Source: Luteipulveratus mongoliensis
GTDB lineage: Bacteria; Actinomycetota; Actinomycetes; Actinomycetales; Dermatophilaceae
Assembly (NCBI RefSeq): GCF_001190945.1
Contig: NZ_CP011112.1
Span: 1,178,001-1,242,000, forward strand
Direction of reading: 5' to 3'
Length of the DNA: 64,000 nucleotides
Position 1 is the first letter of the stretch; each line of letters opens with the position of its first letter. The notes below the pieces were generated by a model. That model was given only the letters and a program-made list of their open reading frames with translations, was not told the DNA's origin and searched no databases. Of this stretch, positions 52,828 through 60,911 are shown piece after piece. The translations under genes were made by a program, and so were the position numbers.

Positions 52828-53094
52828 ATGGCTACTTTTGCGTTCGAAGATCTCGTCCGGGTGCTCAACGAGGGGGCCGGCCTCGAGGAGGGTGTCGAGC
52901 TCACGACCGACGTCCTGGACACCCCGTTGAGCGAGCTGGGCTACGACTCGCTCGCGCTCCTGGAGACCGTCGGTCGTGTTGAGCGTGAGTACGGCGTCAC
53001 CCTCGATGAGTCGAGTGCATCCGAGGAGCTGACGCCGCGCGACTTCCTCGACGTCGTCAACGCTGCGCAGCCGGCTGTCGCAGCAGCGCCATGA
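52828..53094 (+). CDS. Acyl carrier protein (PKS ACP)
   Basis: This 88-residue ACP has phosphopantetheine attachment Ser41 in LSELGYDSLALLETVGRVE, the type II PKS form (L-G-Y-D-S-L). Helix 1 (FAFEDLVRVLNEGAGLE) and helix 4 (TPRDFLDVVNAA) are present. It carries the growing chain between KS, KR and cyclases. It is probably modified by the phosphopantetheinyl transferase encoded at 57567. The ATG at 52828 has GAAAGG upstream. It overlaps the ketoreductase gene by four bases. Confidence 0.97.
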   Translation: MATFAFEDLVRVLNEGAGLEEGVELTTDVLDTPLSELGYDSLALLETVGRVEREYGVTLDESSASEELTPRDFLDVVNAAQPAVAAAP

Positions 53095-53894
53095 GCGGGT
53101 CCGAGGCCGCGGCCGACCGCGGTCACGTCGCGGTTATTACGGGCGGTACCAAGGGAATTGGGCTGGCCTGCGCGCAGCTTCTCGCAGGACAGGGCATGCA
53201 GGTCTTCATCGGGGCGCGCTCCGCGGATGACGTGCAGGACACCGCGGCCAAGCTCACCGCCGAGGGCGGCGGAGTGGTCCGCGGCGCGACCGTCGACGTC
53301 ACCAGCACCGACGCGGTTCGGGAGTTCGTCAGCCGCGCCGTGCACGAGTTCGGACCGGTCGACGTCCTGGTCAACAACGCGGGCATCAGCGGCGGTGGCG
53401 TCACCGCCGACCTGACCGAGCAGACCTGGGACTCCGTCCTGGACACCAACCTCAACGGCGTCTTCCGGATGACGCACGCTGCCCTGAACGAGGGCGGAAT
53501 GCGCCACCTGTCCTGGGGTCGGATCATCAACATCGCCTCGACGGCCGGCAAGCAGGGAGTCGTGCTCGGTGCGCCGTACTCCGCCTCCAAGCACGGCGTC
53601 GTGGGCTTCACGAAGGCACTCGGCAACGAGCTGGCGCCGACGGGGATCACCGTCAACGCGGTGTGCCCCGGATATGTCGAGACACCGATGGCGCAGACGG
53701 TGCGCGGCAACTACGCCCGGGCGTGGGGCATCTCTGAGGATGAGGTGCTGCGCAAGTTCGAGGCGAAGATCCCGCTCGGTCGCTACACCACCCCCGACGA
53801 GGTCGCCGGTCTCGTCGGCTACCTCACCTCAACGACGGCCGATGCCATCACTGCCCAGGCGCTCAACGTCTGCGGCGGGCTCGGCAACTTCTAG
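53091..53894 (+). CDS. Type II PKS C9 ketoreductase (ActIII-like SDR)
   Basis: This 267-residue SDR has a cofactor loop in VAVITGGTKGIGLACA, N-N-A-G in VLVNNAGISGGG and the catalytic Ser/Tyr/Lys in NIASTAGKQG and APYSASKHGVVGFTKALG. It ends TAQALNVCGGLGNF. Nearly every block matches ActIII from memory, so reduction of the C9 carbonyl with NADPH is expected. The stereochemistry-linked P-G-G motif is S-G-G here. It lies between ACP and aromatase/cyclase. Confidence 0.95.
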   Translation: MSGSEAAADRGHVAVITGGTKGIGLACAQLLAGQGMQVFIGARSADDVQDTAAKLTAEGGGVVRGATVDVTSTDAVREFVSRAVHEFGPVDVLVNNAGISGGGVTADLTEQTWDSVLDTNLNGVFRMTHAALNEGGMRHLSWGRIINIASTAGKQGVVLGAPYSASKHGVVGFTKALGNELAPTGITVNAVCPGYVETPMAQTVRGNYARAWGISEDEVLRKFEAKIPLGRYTTPDEVAGLVGYLTSTTADAITAQALNVCGGLGNF

Positions 53895-53908
53895 GAGACG
53901 GAGCGATC

Positions 53909-54859
53909 ATGCAAGGACAGCTCACCGAGGTGGAGCACACCATCGACGTGTCCGCCGATGCGGACGAGGTCTACGCGACGCTCGCCGACGTCAGCCAGTG
54001 GCCGCGAACCTTCCCGCCCACCATCCACGCAGAGCAGGTCGAGGTCGACGACTCGCTGGAGCGCATCCGCATCTGGGCGCGCGCCGGCGACGGGGTCAAG
54101 GCGTGGGCGTCCATTCGCGACCTGGACCCCGCGGGCCGACGGATCGAGTTCCGTCAGGAGCGCAGCCAGTCGCCGGTGGCCTCGATGGCCGGCACCTGGA
54201 TCGTCGAGCCGACCGCCGAAGGCTCGACCGTCCGGCTGCTGCACGCGTACGCCGCGGAGCAGCCGAGCGACCAGGCCTGGCTGGACCGTGTGGTCGACGA
54301 GAACTCCCGTGCCGAGCTGGCCTCCCTCAAGGAGAGTCTCGAGGCCGGCGCCGAGGCGCAGGGGCTCGCGACCGTGTCGTTCGAGGACACCGTCGAGATG
54401 GACGGGGACCCGTCGGAGGCTTTCGCGTTCATCGACCGGGCCGAGCGGTGGCAGGAGCGGCTGCCCCATGTGACGCGGGTCAGGTTCGCCGAGCTCGGCC
54501 ACGGTGTGCAGGACCTCGAGATGGACACGCGGTCACCGGACGGCAGTGCGCACACGACCCGGTCGTACCGCGTGGTCCTGGACTCTGGCGACATCGTCTA
54601 CAAACAGGTCACGCTCCCGGCTCTGATGGCGGTGCACACCGGCCGCTGGAGCTTCCGGGCACAGGGCGACGGCGTCGCGGTGACCTCACAGCACACGGTG
54701 GTCGTACGCCAGGACCAGATCGCGAGCGTCCTCGGACCGGATGCCACGCTCGCGGACGCGACCGCCGCCGTACGAAAGGCGTTGAGTGCCAACAGTCTTG
54801 CCACTCTGGGACTGGCCAAGCAGTCGCTCGAGCAGGCCCAGGTCGCCGAGGCCAGCTGA
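53909..54859 (+). CDS. Didomain aromatase/cyclase (SRPBCC)
   Basis: This 316-residue protein has two START/SRPBCC domains. The first starts EVEHTIDVSADADEVYATLADVSQWPRTFPPTIHAEQVE; the second, less conserved, starts at about residue 155 (EAQGLATVSFEDTVEMDGDPSEAFAFIDRAERWQERLPHVTRVR). Didomain forms aromatise the first ring of reduced (C9-KR) polyketides, which agrees with the ActIII-like ketoreductase just upstream. It overlaps the hydrolase gene by one base (TGATG). Confidence 0.94.
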   Translation: MQGQLTEVEHTIDVSADADEVYATLADVSQWPRTFPPTIHAEQVEVDDSLERIRIWARAGDGVKAWASIRDLDPAGRRIEFRQERSQSPVASMAGTWIVEPTAEGSTVRLLHAYAAEQPSDQAWLDRVVDENSRAELASLKESLEAGAEAQGLATVSFEDTVEMDGDPSEAFAFIDRAERWQERLPHVTRVRFAELGHGVQDLEMDTRSPDGSAHTTRSYRVVLDSGDIVYKQVTLPALMAVHTGRWSFRAQGDGVAVTSQHTVVVRQDQIASVLGPDATLADATAAVRKALSANSLATLGLAKQSLEQAQVAEAS

Positions 54860-55752
54860 TGACCGCCATTCCTGCGACGCTGCCCAGGCGGGCCGACCGG
54901 TACCCCCGACCGGTCCGCCTGGACGCCGGTGAGGCGACGCTGTCCGGCGTGGTCGCCGAACCGGTCGACCAGCCGCTGCGCGGTTTGATCGTGGCGATCC
55001 ACGGAGCGGGTATGGACGCGCGCTACTTCGACGCCCCATCCGCGGCGGAGGCATCGCTGCTCGGTCTCGCCCCGCGGCTCGGGTTCGCCGCGCTCGCGAT
55101 CGATCGACCGGGCCACGGTGCAACCTCCGGTGGGCAGTTCGTGGATCGCAGTATCGAGGGTCAGGCCCACGCGTTGGGCCAGGCGATCAGTGCCTACCGG
55201 GAGCGCGCGGACATCGGCGCCGGCGTCTGTCTGCTCGGACACTCCTTCGGCGGCAAGGTCGCGGTGACGCTCGCGTACCAGGGCGACGCCGATCTGGTCG
55301 GGCTCGACATCTCGGGCTGCGGGTTCCACTACCGCGGTGGCACGCTGCAGCACCTGGACGGGCGTCGGATGTCCCGCCTGGGCTGGGGCCCGCCCTCGTA
55401 CTACCCCGAAGGCACCTTCACCGCGATGCGGGGAGCCACGTCGGACTTCGATGCCGGCGAGGTCGCACAGGCGCAGGACTGGCCGTACGCCTTCGAGCGC
55501 GTCGCCGCGCAGGTGCGAGTGCCGGTTCGGATGACGTTCGCGGAGCGCGAGCCGTGGTGGCGCTCCGATTCCGACGAGCTGGCGGCGATCGAGCGGGCGT
55601 TCGTCCGCGCGCCGTCGGTGGAGATCTCGACCCAGCCGTACGCCGGCCACAACCTCAGCCTGGGCCTGGCCGCCAGGTCCTACCACCTGGCTGCCGTGGC
55701 CTTCTTCGAGCGCTGCCTGCTCGCCCGTCAGCTCCACCGCACGCGACCTTAG
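54859..55752 (+). CDS. Alpha/beta hydrolase of the polyketide cluster
   Basis: This 297-residue alpha/beta hydrolase has the nucleophile elbow GHSFGG in VCLLGHSFGGKVAVTLAY. The oxyanion-side motif is AIHGAGMDARYF, and the late His is in YAGHNLSLG. The acid may be the Glu/Asp in FAEREPWW. It is a probable thioesterase-like chain release, editing or lactone-handling enzyme. No hydrolase with a proven identical role is recalled. It is coupled to the cyclase upstream and 10 bp from the carboxylase beta gene. Confidence 0.82.
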   Translation: MTAIPATLPRRADRYPRPVRLDAGEATLSGVVAEPVDQPLRGLIVAIHGAGMDARYFDAPSAAEASLLGLAPRLGFAALAIDRPGHGATSGGQFVDRSIEGQAHALGQAISAYRERADIGAGVCLLGHSFGGKVAVTLAYQGDADLVGLDISGCGFHYRGGTLQHLDGRRMSRLGWGPPSYYPEGTFTAMRGATSDFDAGEVAQAQDWPYAFERVAAQVRVPVRMTFAEREPWWRSDSDELAAIERAFVRAPSVEISTQPYAGHNLSLGLAARSYHLAAVAFFERCLLARQLHRTRP

Positions 55753-55762
55753 GGAGGATCAG

Positions 55763-57349
55763 ATGACTGACACACTGCCCGATCGCCGGACCAGACCCAC
55801 CGCCAGGACCCGCACCACGGGTTCGCTCGCAGCGCTCAAGGAGCTCGTCACGCTCGGGGAGGACCCGGCCGCTACCGAGCGCCAGCACTCCAAGGGCAAG
55901 CTCACGGTGCGCGAGCGCATCGAGCTGCTCCTGGACCCGGACTCGTTCAACGAGGTCGAACCGCTGCGACGTCACCGGGCGACGACCTTCGGGATGGAGG
56001 CCAAGCGGCCCTACACCGACGGTGTCGTGACCGGCTGGGGCACCGTCTTCGGCCGCACGGTCTTCGTCTTCGCCCACGACTTCCGGATCTACGGCGGCGC
56101 GCTCGGGGAGGCGCACGCCGAGAAGATCCACAAGATCATGGATATGGCCATCGCGGCCGGCGCACCGCTCGTCTCGCTCAACGACGGTGCGGGCGCCCGG
56201 ATCCAGGAGGGCGTCACGGCGCTCGCCGGGTACGGCGGCATCTTCCGTCGGTCGGTGCAGGCGTCCGGTGTCATCCCGCAGATCAGCGTGATGCTCGGCC
56301 CTTGCGCCGGGGGAGCGGCGTACGCGCCGGCGCTCACGGACCTCATCTTCATGGTGGGCGGGACGTCGCAGATGTTCATCACCGGGCCCGACGTCGTACG
56401 TGCCGTCACAGGCGAGTCGATCTCGCAGAACGACCTGGGTGGCAGCGACGCGCACACCCGGACGTCGGGCGTCGCGCACTTCGCCTACGCCACCGAGGAA
56501 GGCTGCCTGGAGGACGTCCGCTACATGCTGTCGATCCTCCCGACCAACAACAAGGAGCTGCCGCCGCACGCTCCCACCGACGACGACCCCGAGCGGCGGT
56601 GCGATGCGCTCAACGACCTGGTGCCCACCGACCCGACGCAGCCGTACGACATGCGCACGGTGCTGGAGGAGGTCGTCGACGACGGTGAGTTCATCGAGGT
56701 GCAGGACGCCTGGGCCGGCAACATCATCACGGCCCTTGGGCATCTCGACGGTGAGCTGGTCGGGTTCGTGGCGAGCCAGCCGATGGTGCTGGCAGGGGTG
56801 CTCGATATCGACGCGAGCACCAAGGCGGCGCGATTCGTGCAGATGTGCGACGCGTTCAATATCCCGATCGTCACCCTCGTCGACGTGCCCGGGTTCCTGC
56901 CCGGTGTGGACCAGGAGCACGGCGGCATCATCCGGCACGGAGCCAAGCTCCTGTACGCCTACTGCAACGCGACCGTGCCGCGGATCTCGCTCATCGTGCG
57001 CAAGGCCTACGGCGGTGCCTACATCGTCATGGACTCCCGCAGCATCGGCGCCGACCTGTCGTACGCCTGGCCCACCAACGAGGTCGCGGTCATGGGTGCC
57101 GACGGTGCGGCCAACATCATCTTCCGCCGCCAGATCGCCGACGCGCTCGATCCTGAGGCGACTCGTGGACAGCTCATCTCGGAGTACAAGGAGGAGCTGA
57201 TGCATCCCTACTACGCCGCCGAGCGTGGTCTCATCGACGACGTCATCGAACCCGCCGACACCCGACGGACCCTGGTTCGGGCCATCCGGATGCTGCGAAC
57301 CAAGGATGCCGATATCCCGGCACGCAAGCATGGGAACCAGCCGCAGTGA
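55763..57349 (+). CDS. Acyl-CoA carboxylase beta subunit (carboxyltransferase)
   Basis: This 528-residue carboxyltransferase has GKLTVRERIELLLDPDSFNE at the N-terminus. Its two oxyanion-forming Gly-Ala/Gly-Gly loops are CAGGAAYAPALTDLIFMV and KAYGGAYIVMDSRSIGADL, both intact. It also has GADGAANIIFRR and an end typical of AccD/PccB. It makes malonyl- or methylmalonyl-CoA from biotin-bound carboxylate. The alpha subunit in this cluster (48121) appears inactive, so a second alpha subunit elsewhere in the genome is probably needed. A GGGAGG site precedes the ATG. The gene at 57346 overlaps it by four bases. Confidence 0.95.
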   Translation: MTDTLPDRRTRPTARTRTTGSLAALKELVTLGEDPAATERQHSKGKLTVRERIELLLDPDSFNEVEPLRRHRATTFGMEAKRPYTDGVVTGWGTVFGRTVFVFAHDFRIYGGALGEAHAEKIHKIMDMAIAAGAPLVSLNDGAGARIQEGVTALAGYGGIFRRSVQASGVIPQISVMLGPCAGGAAYAPALTDLIFMVGGTSQMFITGPDVVRAVTGESISQNDLGGSDAHTRTSGVAHFAYATEEGCLEDVRYMLSILPTNNKELPPHAPTDDDPERRCDALNDLVPTDPTQPYDMRTVLEEVVDDGEFIEVQDAWAGNIITALGHLDGELVGFVASQPMVLAGVLDIDASTKAARFVQMCDAFNIPIVTLVDVPGFLPGVDQEHGGIIRHGAKLLYAYCNATVPRISLIVRKAYGGAYIVMDSRSIGADLSYAWPTNEVAVMGADGAANIIFRRQIADALDPEATRGQLISEYKEELMHPYYAAERGLIDDVIEPADTRRTLVRAIRMLRTKDADIPARKHGNQPQ

Positions 57350-57570
57350 GCGGCACCAACGGCGTTGTGCCGCAGACAGATCCGGCATTCGTGACTGACG
57401 CGGTGCTCGACGAGCTGGAGGTCGTCGCGGTCGCGGTCGCCGTCCGGCGTTATGCCGAACGCTCCACGGCACCTACGGCTCGCCGACGCCGACTGCTCGA
57501 CGAGTTCGCGGGCAGTCGTGGTGGGCGTCGTACGTGGTCGGTCCGGCCTCGGGAGAGGTCGGACCCGTGA
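57346..57570 (+). CDS. Acyl-CoA carboxylase epsilon subunit
   Basis: This small 74-residue protein starts at GTG 57346 inside the carboxyltransferase stop. A hydrophobic helix (TDAVLDELEVVAVAVAVRRYA) is followed by a basic stretch and WSVRPRERSD. The arrangement of L-x-E-[LV]-x-x-V-A near the N-terminus and W near the C-terminus is that of the actinobacterial epsilon subunits. These stabilise the carboxylase complex. Position and coupling are the main evidence. Confidence 0.75.
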   Translation: MSGTNGVVPQTDPAFVTDAVLDELEVVAVAVAVRRYAERSTAPTARRRRLLDEFAGSRGGRRTWSVRPRERSDP

Positions 57571-58229
57571 GTGCGCCGGCAGGAGTGACCGTTTGGGTCT
57601 TCGACACAGCCCCCGAGCGGCTCGTGCAGGCGACTCTGAGCGACTCGGAACGCGCCCGGATCGGTCGCAGCCGCGTGCGGGACTCGGGACTCGGCTACGC
57701 GACCGCTCGAGTTGGCCTGCGTCACGTGATGAGCGCCGAGATGGCTTGCAGCGCAAAGGAAGTCGTGTTCAAGCGCGCCAGCTGCCCGCAGTGCGGTGGT
57801 GGCCATGGCAAGCCATTCGTACGACGTGGGCCACGGTTCTCGGTCACGCACACCGGGCGCGTCGCGGCCGTCGCGGTCTGTGCCGACAGAGAGGTCGGCC
57901 TGGACGCCGAGCTGCCTCGTGCGTGGCCGCGTACCCCGTCGTGGCTGGGACGGCTTCCCGCTGCCGAACGCAGGCGCCTCTCGACGGCGCGCGACGGCGC
58001 TCAGCGAGCCGACCTGGTCCGCGACTGCTGGGTGCGCAAGGAGGCCGCGCTGAAGCTCCTCGGGGTCGGCCTCTCGCACGGCCTCGACATCCCGACCGGG
58101 TTCTCCGACCAGGACATTCAGCCTGGTCCAGACATCCGACTGCACATGCTGCGGCCACGAACCGATGTCCTGGCTTGTCTCGCCACAGCCCCGGACACCC
58201 CCGTCACGATCCGTTCCTGGAGGTGGTGA
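57567..58229 (+). CDS. Phosphopantetheinyl transferase (Sfp type)
   Basis: This 220-residue PPTase has FSVTHTGRVAAVAVCADREVGLDAE (the metal-binding G-[IVL]-D-x-E motif with CoA-contacting Thr/His before it). The second motif is WVRKEAALKLLGVGLSHGL (W-x-x-K-E-A). It installs phosphopantetheine on the cluster ACP and perhaps others. The GTG start overlaps the epsilon subunit stop by four bases. A dedicated PPTase supports the cluster being self-contained. The Cys-Pro-x-Cys-Gly near residue 73 is unusual and may be a zinc ribbon-like insert. Confidence 0.9.
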   Translation: MSAPAGVTVWVFDTAPERLVQATLSDSERARIGRSRVRDSGLGYATARVGLRHVMSAEMACSAKEVVFKRASCPQCGGGHGKPFVRRGPRFSVTHTGRVAAVAVCADREVGLDAELPRAWPRTPSWLGRLPAAERRRLSTARDGAQRADLVRDCWVRKEAALKLLGVGLSHGLDIPTGFSDQDIQPGPDIRLHMLRPRTDVLACLATAPDTPVTIRSWRW

Positions 58230-58231
58230 GC

Positions 58232-59191
58232 ATGGTCGACCCATCGGTCTACATCCAAGGCGTCGCCAGCGACGTACCCGATCCTCAGGAGGTCGGTCCG
58301 AACCCACCTCTTGCCCAGGTCGACGTCGTCAGCGTGGCGCACAGTGACGTCCCCGCACCGGTCATGGCGGCCACTGCGGCTGGCAAGGCGCTGGCGGTGA
58401 GTGGCGTTGGGGGCGCTGATCTTTCGCGCATCTTGTACGCCTCGTCGTTCGAGCGTACCGCTGACCTGTGGTCACCGGCGGCGTACGTCGGTGACCAGGT
58501 GGGCGCGACCTGTCCCGCTCTGCAGATCGATCAGATCTCCAACGGCGGGATGGCCGGACTCGAGCTGGCCCACGGGCTGCTGCAGAGATCATCGGGACCG
58601 ATCCTGATCAGTACGGGCGACCGCTTCCACGAGCCCTGGGTGGATCGGTGGCAGGGCGATCCGGGCACCGTGTTCGGCGACGGCGGGACGGCCATGGTCG
58701 TCGGCACTGAGCCCGGTCTGGCGCGGGTGCTGAGCGTGCACACCGAGTCACGGCACGAGCTCGAAGGGATGCATCGCCGCGGCATGGAAGCAGAGGCCGG
58801 CCCGCTCGATCTGGGTGGCTGCAAGCGCGACTTCATGAAGGAGTTCGGCGCCTCGTCTGCGGTGCGAGCACTGCAGGCGGGTCAGGCAGCTGCGGTCGAC
58901 CGCGCGCTCGAGCTGGCCGGGGTCACTTTCGCCGACGTCTCGTGGTTCGTTCTTCCGCATCTGGGTCTGCGGCGGCTGAAGGCCGCGTTGATCGTGCCGT
59001 TCGGCATCGAAGTGGACCGCACGACCTGGAAATGGGGCCGGCGCGTGGGACATCTCGGACCTGGTGATCAGATCTATGGCCTCGAGCAGCTCTGGCGATC
59101 GGGGGACACCGAACCCGGCGACATCGTGCTGATGATCGGAATCGGCTCCGGATTCAGCTGGACCTGCGCGGTTATCCAGATGGCTGACTGA
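58232..59191 (+). CDS. KAS III-like protein lacking the catalytic Cys and Asn
   Basis: This thiolase-fold protein of 319 residues belongs to the 3-oxoacyl-ACP synthase III family. The segment that normally holds A-C-x-G reads QIDQISNGGMAGLELA, so no Cys is present. The His motif FVLPHLGLRRLKAAL is kept. The N-x-G-N-T segment reads VGHLGPGDQIYGLEQL, so Asn is replaced. DpsC of the daunorubicin pathway is a known Cys-less KAS III used with an acyltransferase to choose a non-acetyl starter. A similar starter or acyl-transfer role is inferred. A GGAGG site lies upstream of ATG 58232. Confidence 0.88.
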   Translation: MVDPSVYIQGVASDVPDPQEVGPNPPLAQVDVVSVAHSDVPAPVMAATAAGKALAVSGVGGADLSRILYASSFERTADLWSPAAYVGDQVGATCPALQIDQISNGGMAGLELAHGLLQRSSGPILISTGDRFHEPWVDRWQGDPGTVFGDGGTAMVVGTEPGLARVLSVHTESRHELEGMHRRGMEAEAGPLDLGGCKRDFMKEFGASSAVRALQAGQAAAVDRALELAGVTFADVSWFVLPHLGLRRLKAALIVPFGIEVDRTTWKWGRRVGHLGPGDQIYGLEQLWRSGDTEPGDIVLMIGIGSGFSWTCAVIQMAD

Positions 59192-59236
59192 ACTCATGCC
59201 ATCCGTAGGAATTCTAGACGATATCGGGGGTTGATC

Positions 59237-60250
59237 ATGCTAGACCCACAGAACTCAGTGTGCTTCTTGCTTCCTGGGCAGGGATCGCAATTCCCAGGAA
59301 TGGCTGCCGGGCTGTATGAGTGGGACCCGGTATTCACGCGCTCCATGGATGAATTCTTCGATGCATGGGGTGATCGTGGGCGCACTCTTCGGCAGTTCTG
59401 GCTGACCGACGAGGACGAGTGGCGCATGGCGGACGTACGCCATGCCCAGCTGTTGCTGCTCGCGGTGGATCACGCGTTGGCTTGCACAGTGCTCAGCTGG
59501 GGCGTGACGCCGTCGCTGTTGCTGGGTCACAGTGCAGGTGAGTACGCCGCGGCGGTCCTGAGTGGCGTGATGCCTTTGGCCGAGGCGGCGCGATTGGCTG
59601 CTCTGAGGGTCGACGTCCTGGCCGGGGCGCCTGCCGGAGGCATGCTCGCCGTGGTCGGCACCGTCGAGGAGGTCACGCCGTACCTGTCTGGCGGCGCGGC
59701 CGTGGCGGCGATCAACGCGCCCCGCCAGCTGCTGGTCGCGGGAGCGGACGAGTCGCTCCAACGTGCAGGCGCCGCACTGCGATCCGCCGGTATGACGGTG
59801 ATGACGGCGCGGGCGCGCACGGCCTTTCATCACCCCCTGCTCGAGCCATGGTGTGCCGAGGTTCTCGCGGAGCATGCGCGTACTGATCTCGCGGAGCCCA
59901 CGATCCCCGTCGTGAGCGGCTACAGCGGGACGATGCTGGGCGCCGAGTTCGCGGACCCGTCGTTCTGGGCCCTGCAGCCATGCCGGCCCGTGCAGTTCTC
60001 CGCAGCGCTGCAGAGCTGTCTCGACCAGGGTGCGTCGACCTTCGTCGAGTGCGGCCCCGGTCAAGGGCTGACCGGCCTTGCCGCGCGGCGCCGAACGGCT
60101 GCTGGAGGACGCCCCACGGTTATTGCGATGACACCCCGTGGCGTAACCAGCATTGCTCGCCAGCGGGGCGTTATGCTGCGTGCGCGGGAATTGCTGTGTG
60201 AGTTTGATATCCCATCTCCCGCGGTGGCGCGATCGTTCTCGGCCGGTTGA
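59237..60250 (+). CDS. Acyltransferase (MCAT/FabD-like)
   Basis: This discrete acyltransferase of about 337 residues starts at ATG 59237: SVCFLLPGQGSQFPGMA, nucleophile Ser in LLGHSAGEYAAAVLSG, Arg in RLAALRVDVL and His in RTAFHHPLLEPW. All three catalytic or substrate residues are present. With the preceding KAS III-like gene it forms the KSIII-AT pair seen in R1128/daunorubicin-type clusters with alternative starters. The acyl group it selects cannot be read by eye. Confidence 0.92.
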   Translation: MLDPQNSVCFLLPGQGSQFPGMAAGLYEWDPVFTRSMDEFFDAWGDRGRTLRQFWLTDEDEWRMADVRHAQLLLLAVDHALACTVLSWGVTPSLLLGHSAGEYAAAVLSGVMPLAEAARLAALRVDVLAGAPAGGMLAVVGTVEEVTPYLSGGAAVAAINAPRQLLVAGADESLQRAGAALRSAGMTVMTARARTAFHHPLLEPWCAEVLAEHARTDLAEPTIPVVSGYSGTMLGAEFADPSFWALQPCRPVQFSAALQSCLDQGASTFVECGPGQGLTGLAARRRTAAGGRPTVIAMTPRGVTSIARQRGVMLRARELLCEFDIPSPAVARSFSAG

Positions 60251-60317
60251 TATGGCGACGAATCGTTCACGCCCAGGTGGACGATTTGCCTTCAGCGCCG
60301 GCGCACCCAAGGACACA

Positions 60318-60764
60318 ATGGAAAACCCCTTTTCGGAAGCTCACCACAATCATGCTGCATCCTTCATTCCGACCTATCTGGGCGACCGGTACAGCCTCGT
60401 TGTCCCAGGCGAGGATCTGATCCGTAATCTCTCCGCGACGCCCGACGGCCGCCTGTTCGTGGCCGCGACGGGGCAGGTCTCGTTGGTGCGGTGGGCGGAG
60501 CGCATCGGATGGATGCTGGTCGCTCGGGGCTATCGCGACTCGGCTGGGCGGCTGACCGTGACGTTCCAGGCGCCGGACCCCGCGGGAGAACCGACCCTCT
60601 ATCTCGAGCTGGAGAGTCACGTGAGCGTCGTGCGATCGGTCCATGCGTGCCGTATGCGGTTGAGCTCGGCCAGTGGGCCGGGAGCGCGGGTCTCGGAGAC
60701 ACTCGAGGATCCGACCGACGAAGAAATCGTCGTCTGGATCATGCGTATGCACCATTTCGGTTGA
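60318..60764 (+). CDS. Hypothetical protein at the end of the polyketide operon
   Basis: This is a 148-residue protein that I do not recognise. I chose ATG 60318 because AAGGA lies four bases upstream; ATG 60252 is also possible but has no ribosome site. It alternates strands and helices: IPTYLGDRYSLVVPGEDLIRNLS, VRWAERIGWMLVARGY, LTVTFQAPDPAGEPTLYLELESHVSVV and EEIVVWIMRMHHFG. No signal peptide or membrane segment is seen. The 5' part is less GC-rich than the cluster average. It might be a hotdog- or cyclase-like accessory protein, but this is only a guess. A weak hairpin (GCCGC...GCGGC near 60777-60800) follows. Confidence 0.65.
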   Translation: MENPFSEAHHNHAASFIPTYLGDRYSLVVPGEDLIRNLSATPDGRLFVAATGQVSLVRWAERIGWMLVARGYRDSAGRLTVTFQAPDPAGEPTLYLELESHVSVVRSVHACRMRLSSASGPGARVSETLEDPTDEEIVVWIMRMHHFG

Positions 60765-60911
60765 CTGCCGCTAGGCGCCGCGTTCGCAGCGGCGTTCCGG
60801 GGCGGAATAGCGTAGTGGCCAATTGCGTGACGTGGGGGGCAAGAAGTCCTTACAGTTCAGCCACCCCATGCCGCGAAGTCTCGATGCGGCGTGTTCATGC
60901 GAGGAGAGCCC

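Noticed and set aside
53569-54858. Plus-strand frame running into the alpha/beta hydrolase from 53569
   Set aside because: It crosses the ketoreductase and cyclase genes in another frame. The hydrolase has its own coupled ATG at 54859, so the upstream part is not coding.
60769-60800. GC hairpin after the last polyketide gene as a terminator
   Set aside because: The stem is short (5-6 bp) and no T-run follows. Chance occurrence is likely in this GC-rich DNA.
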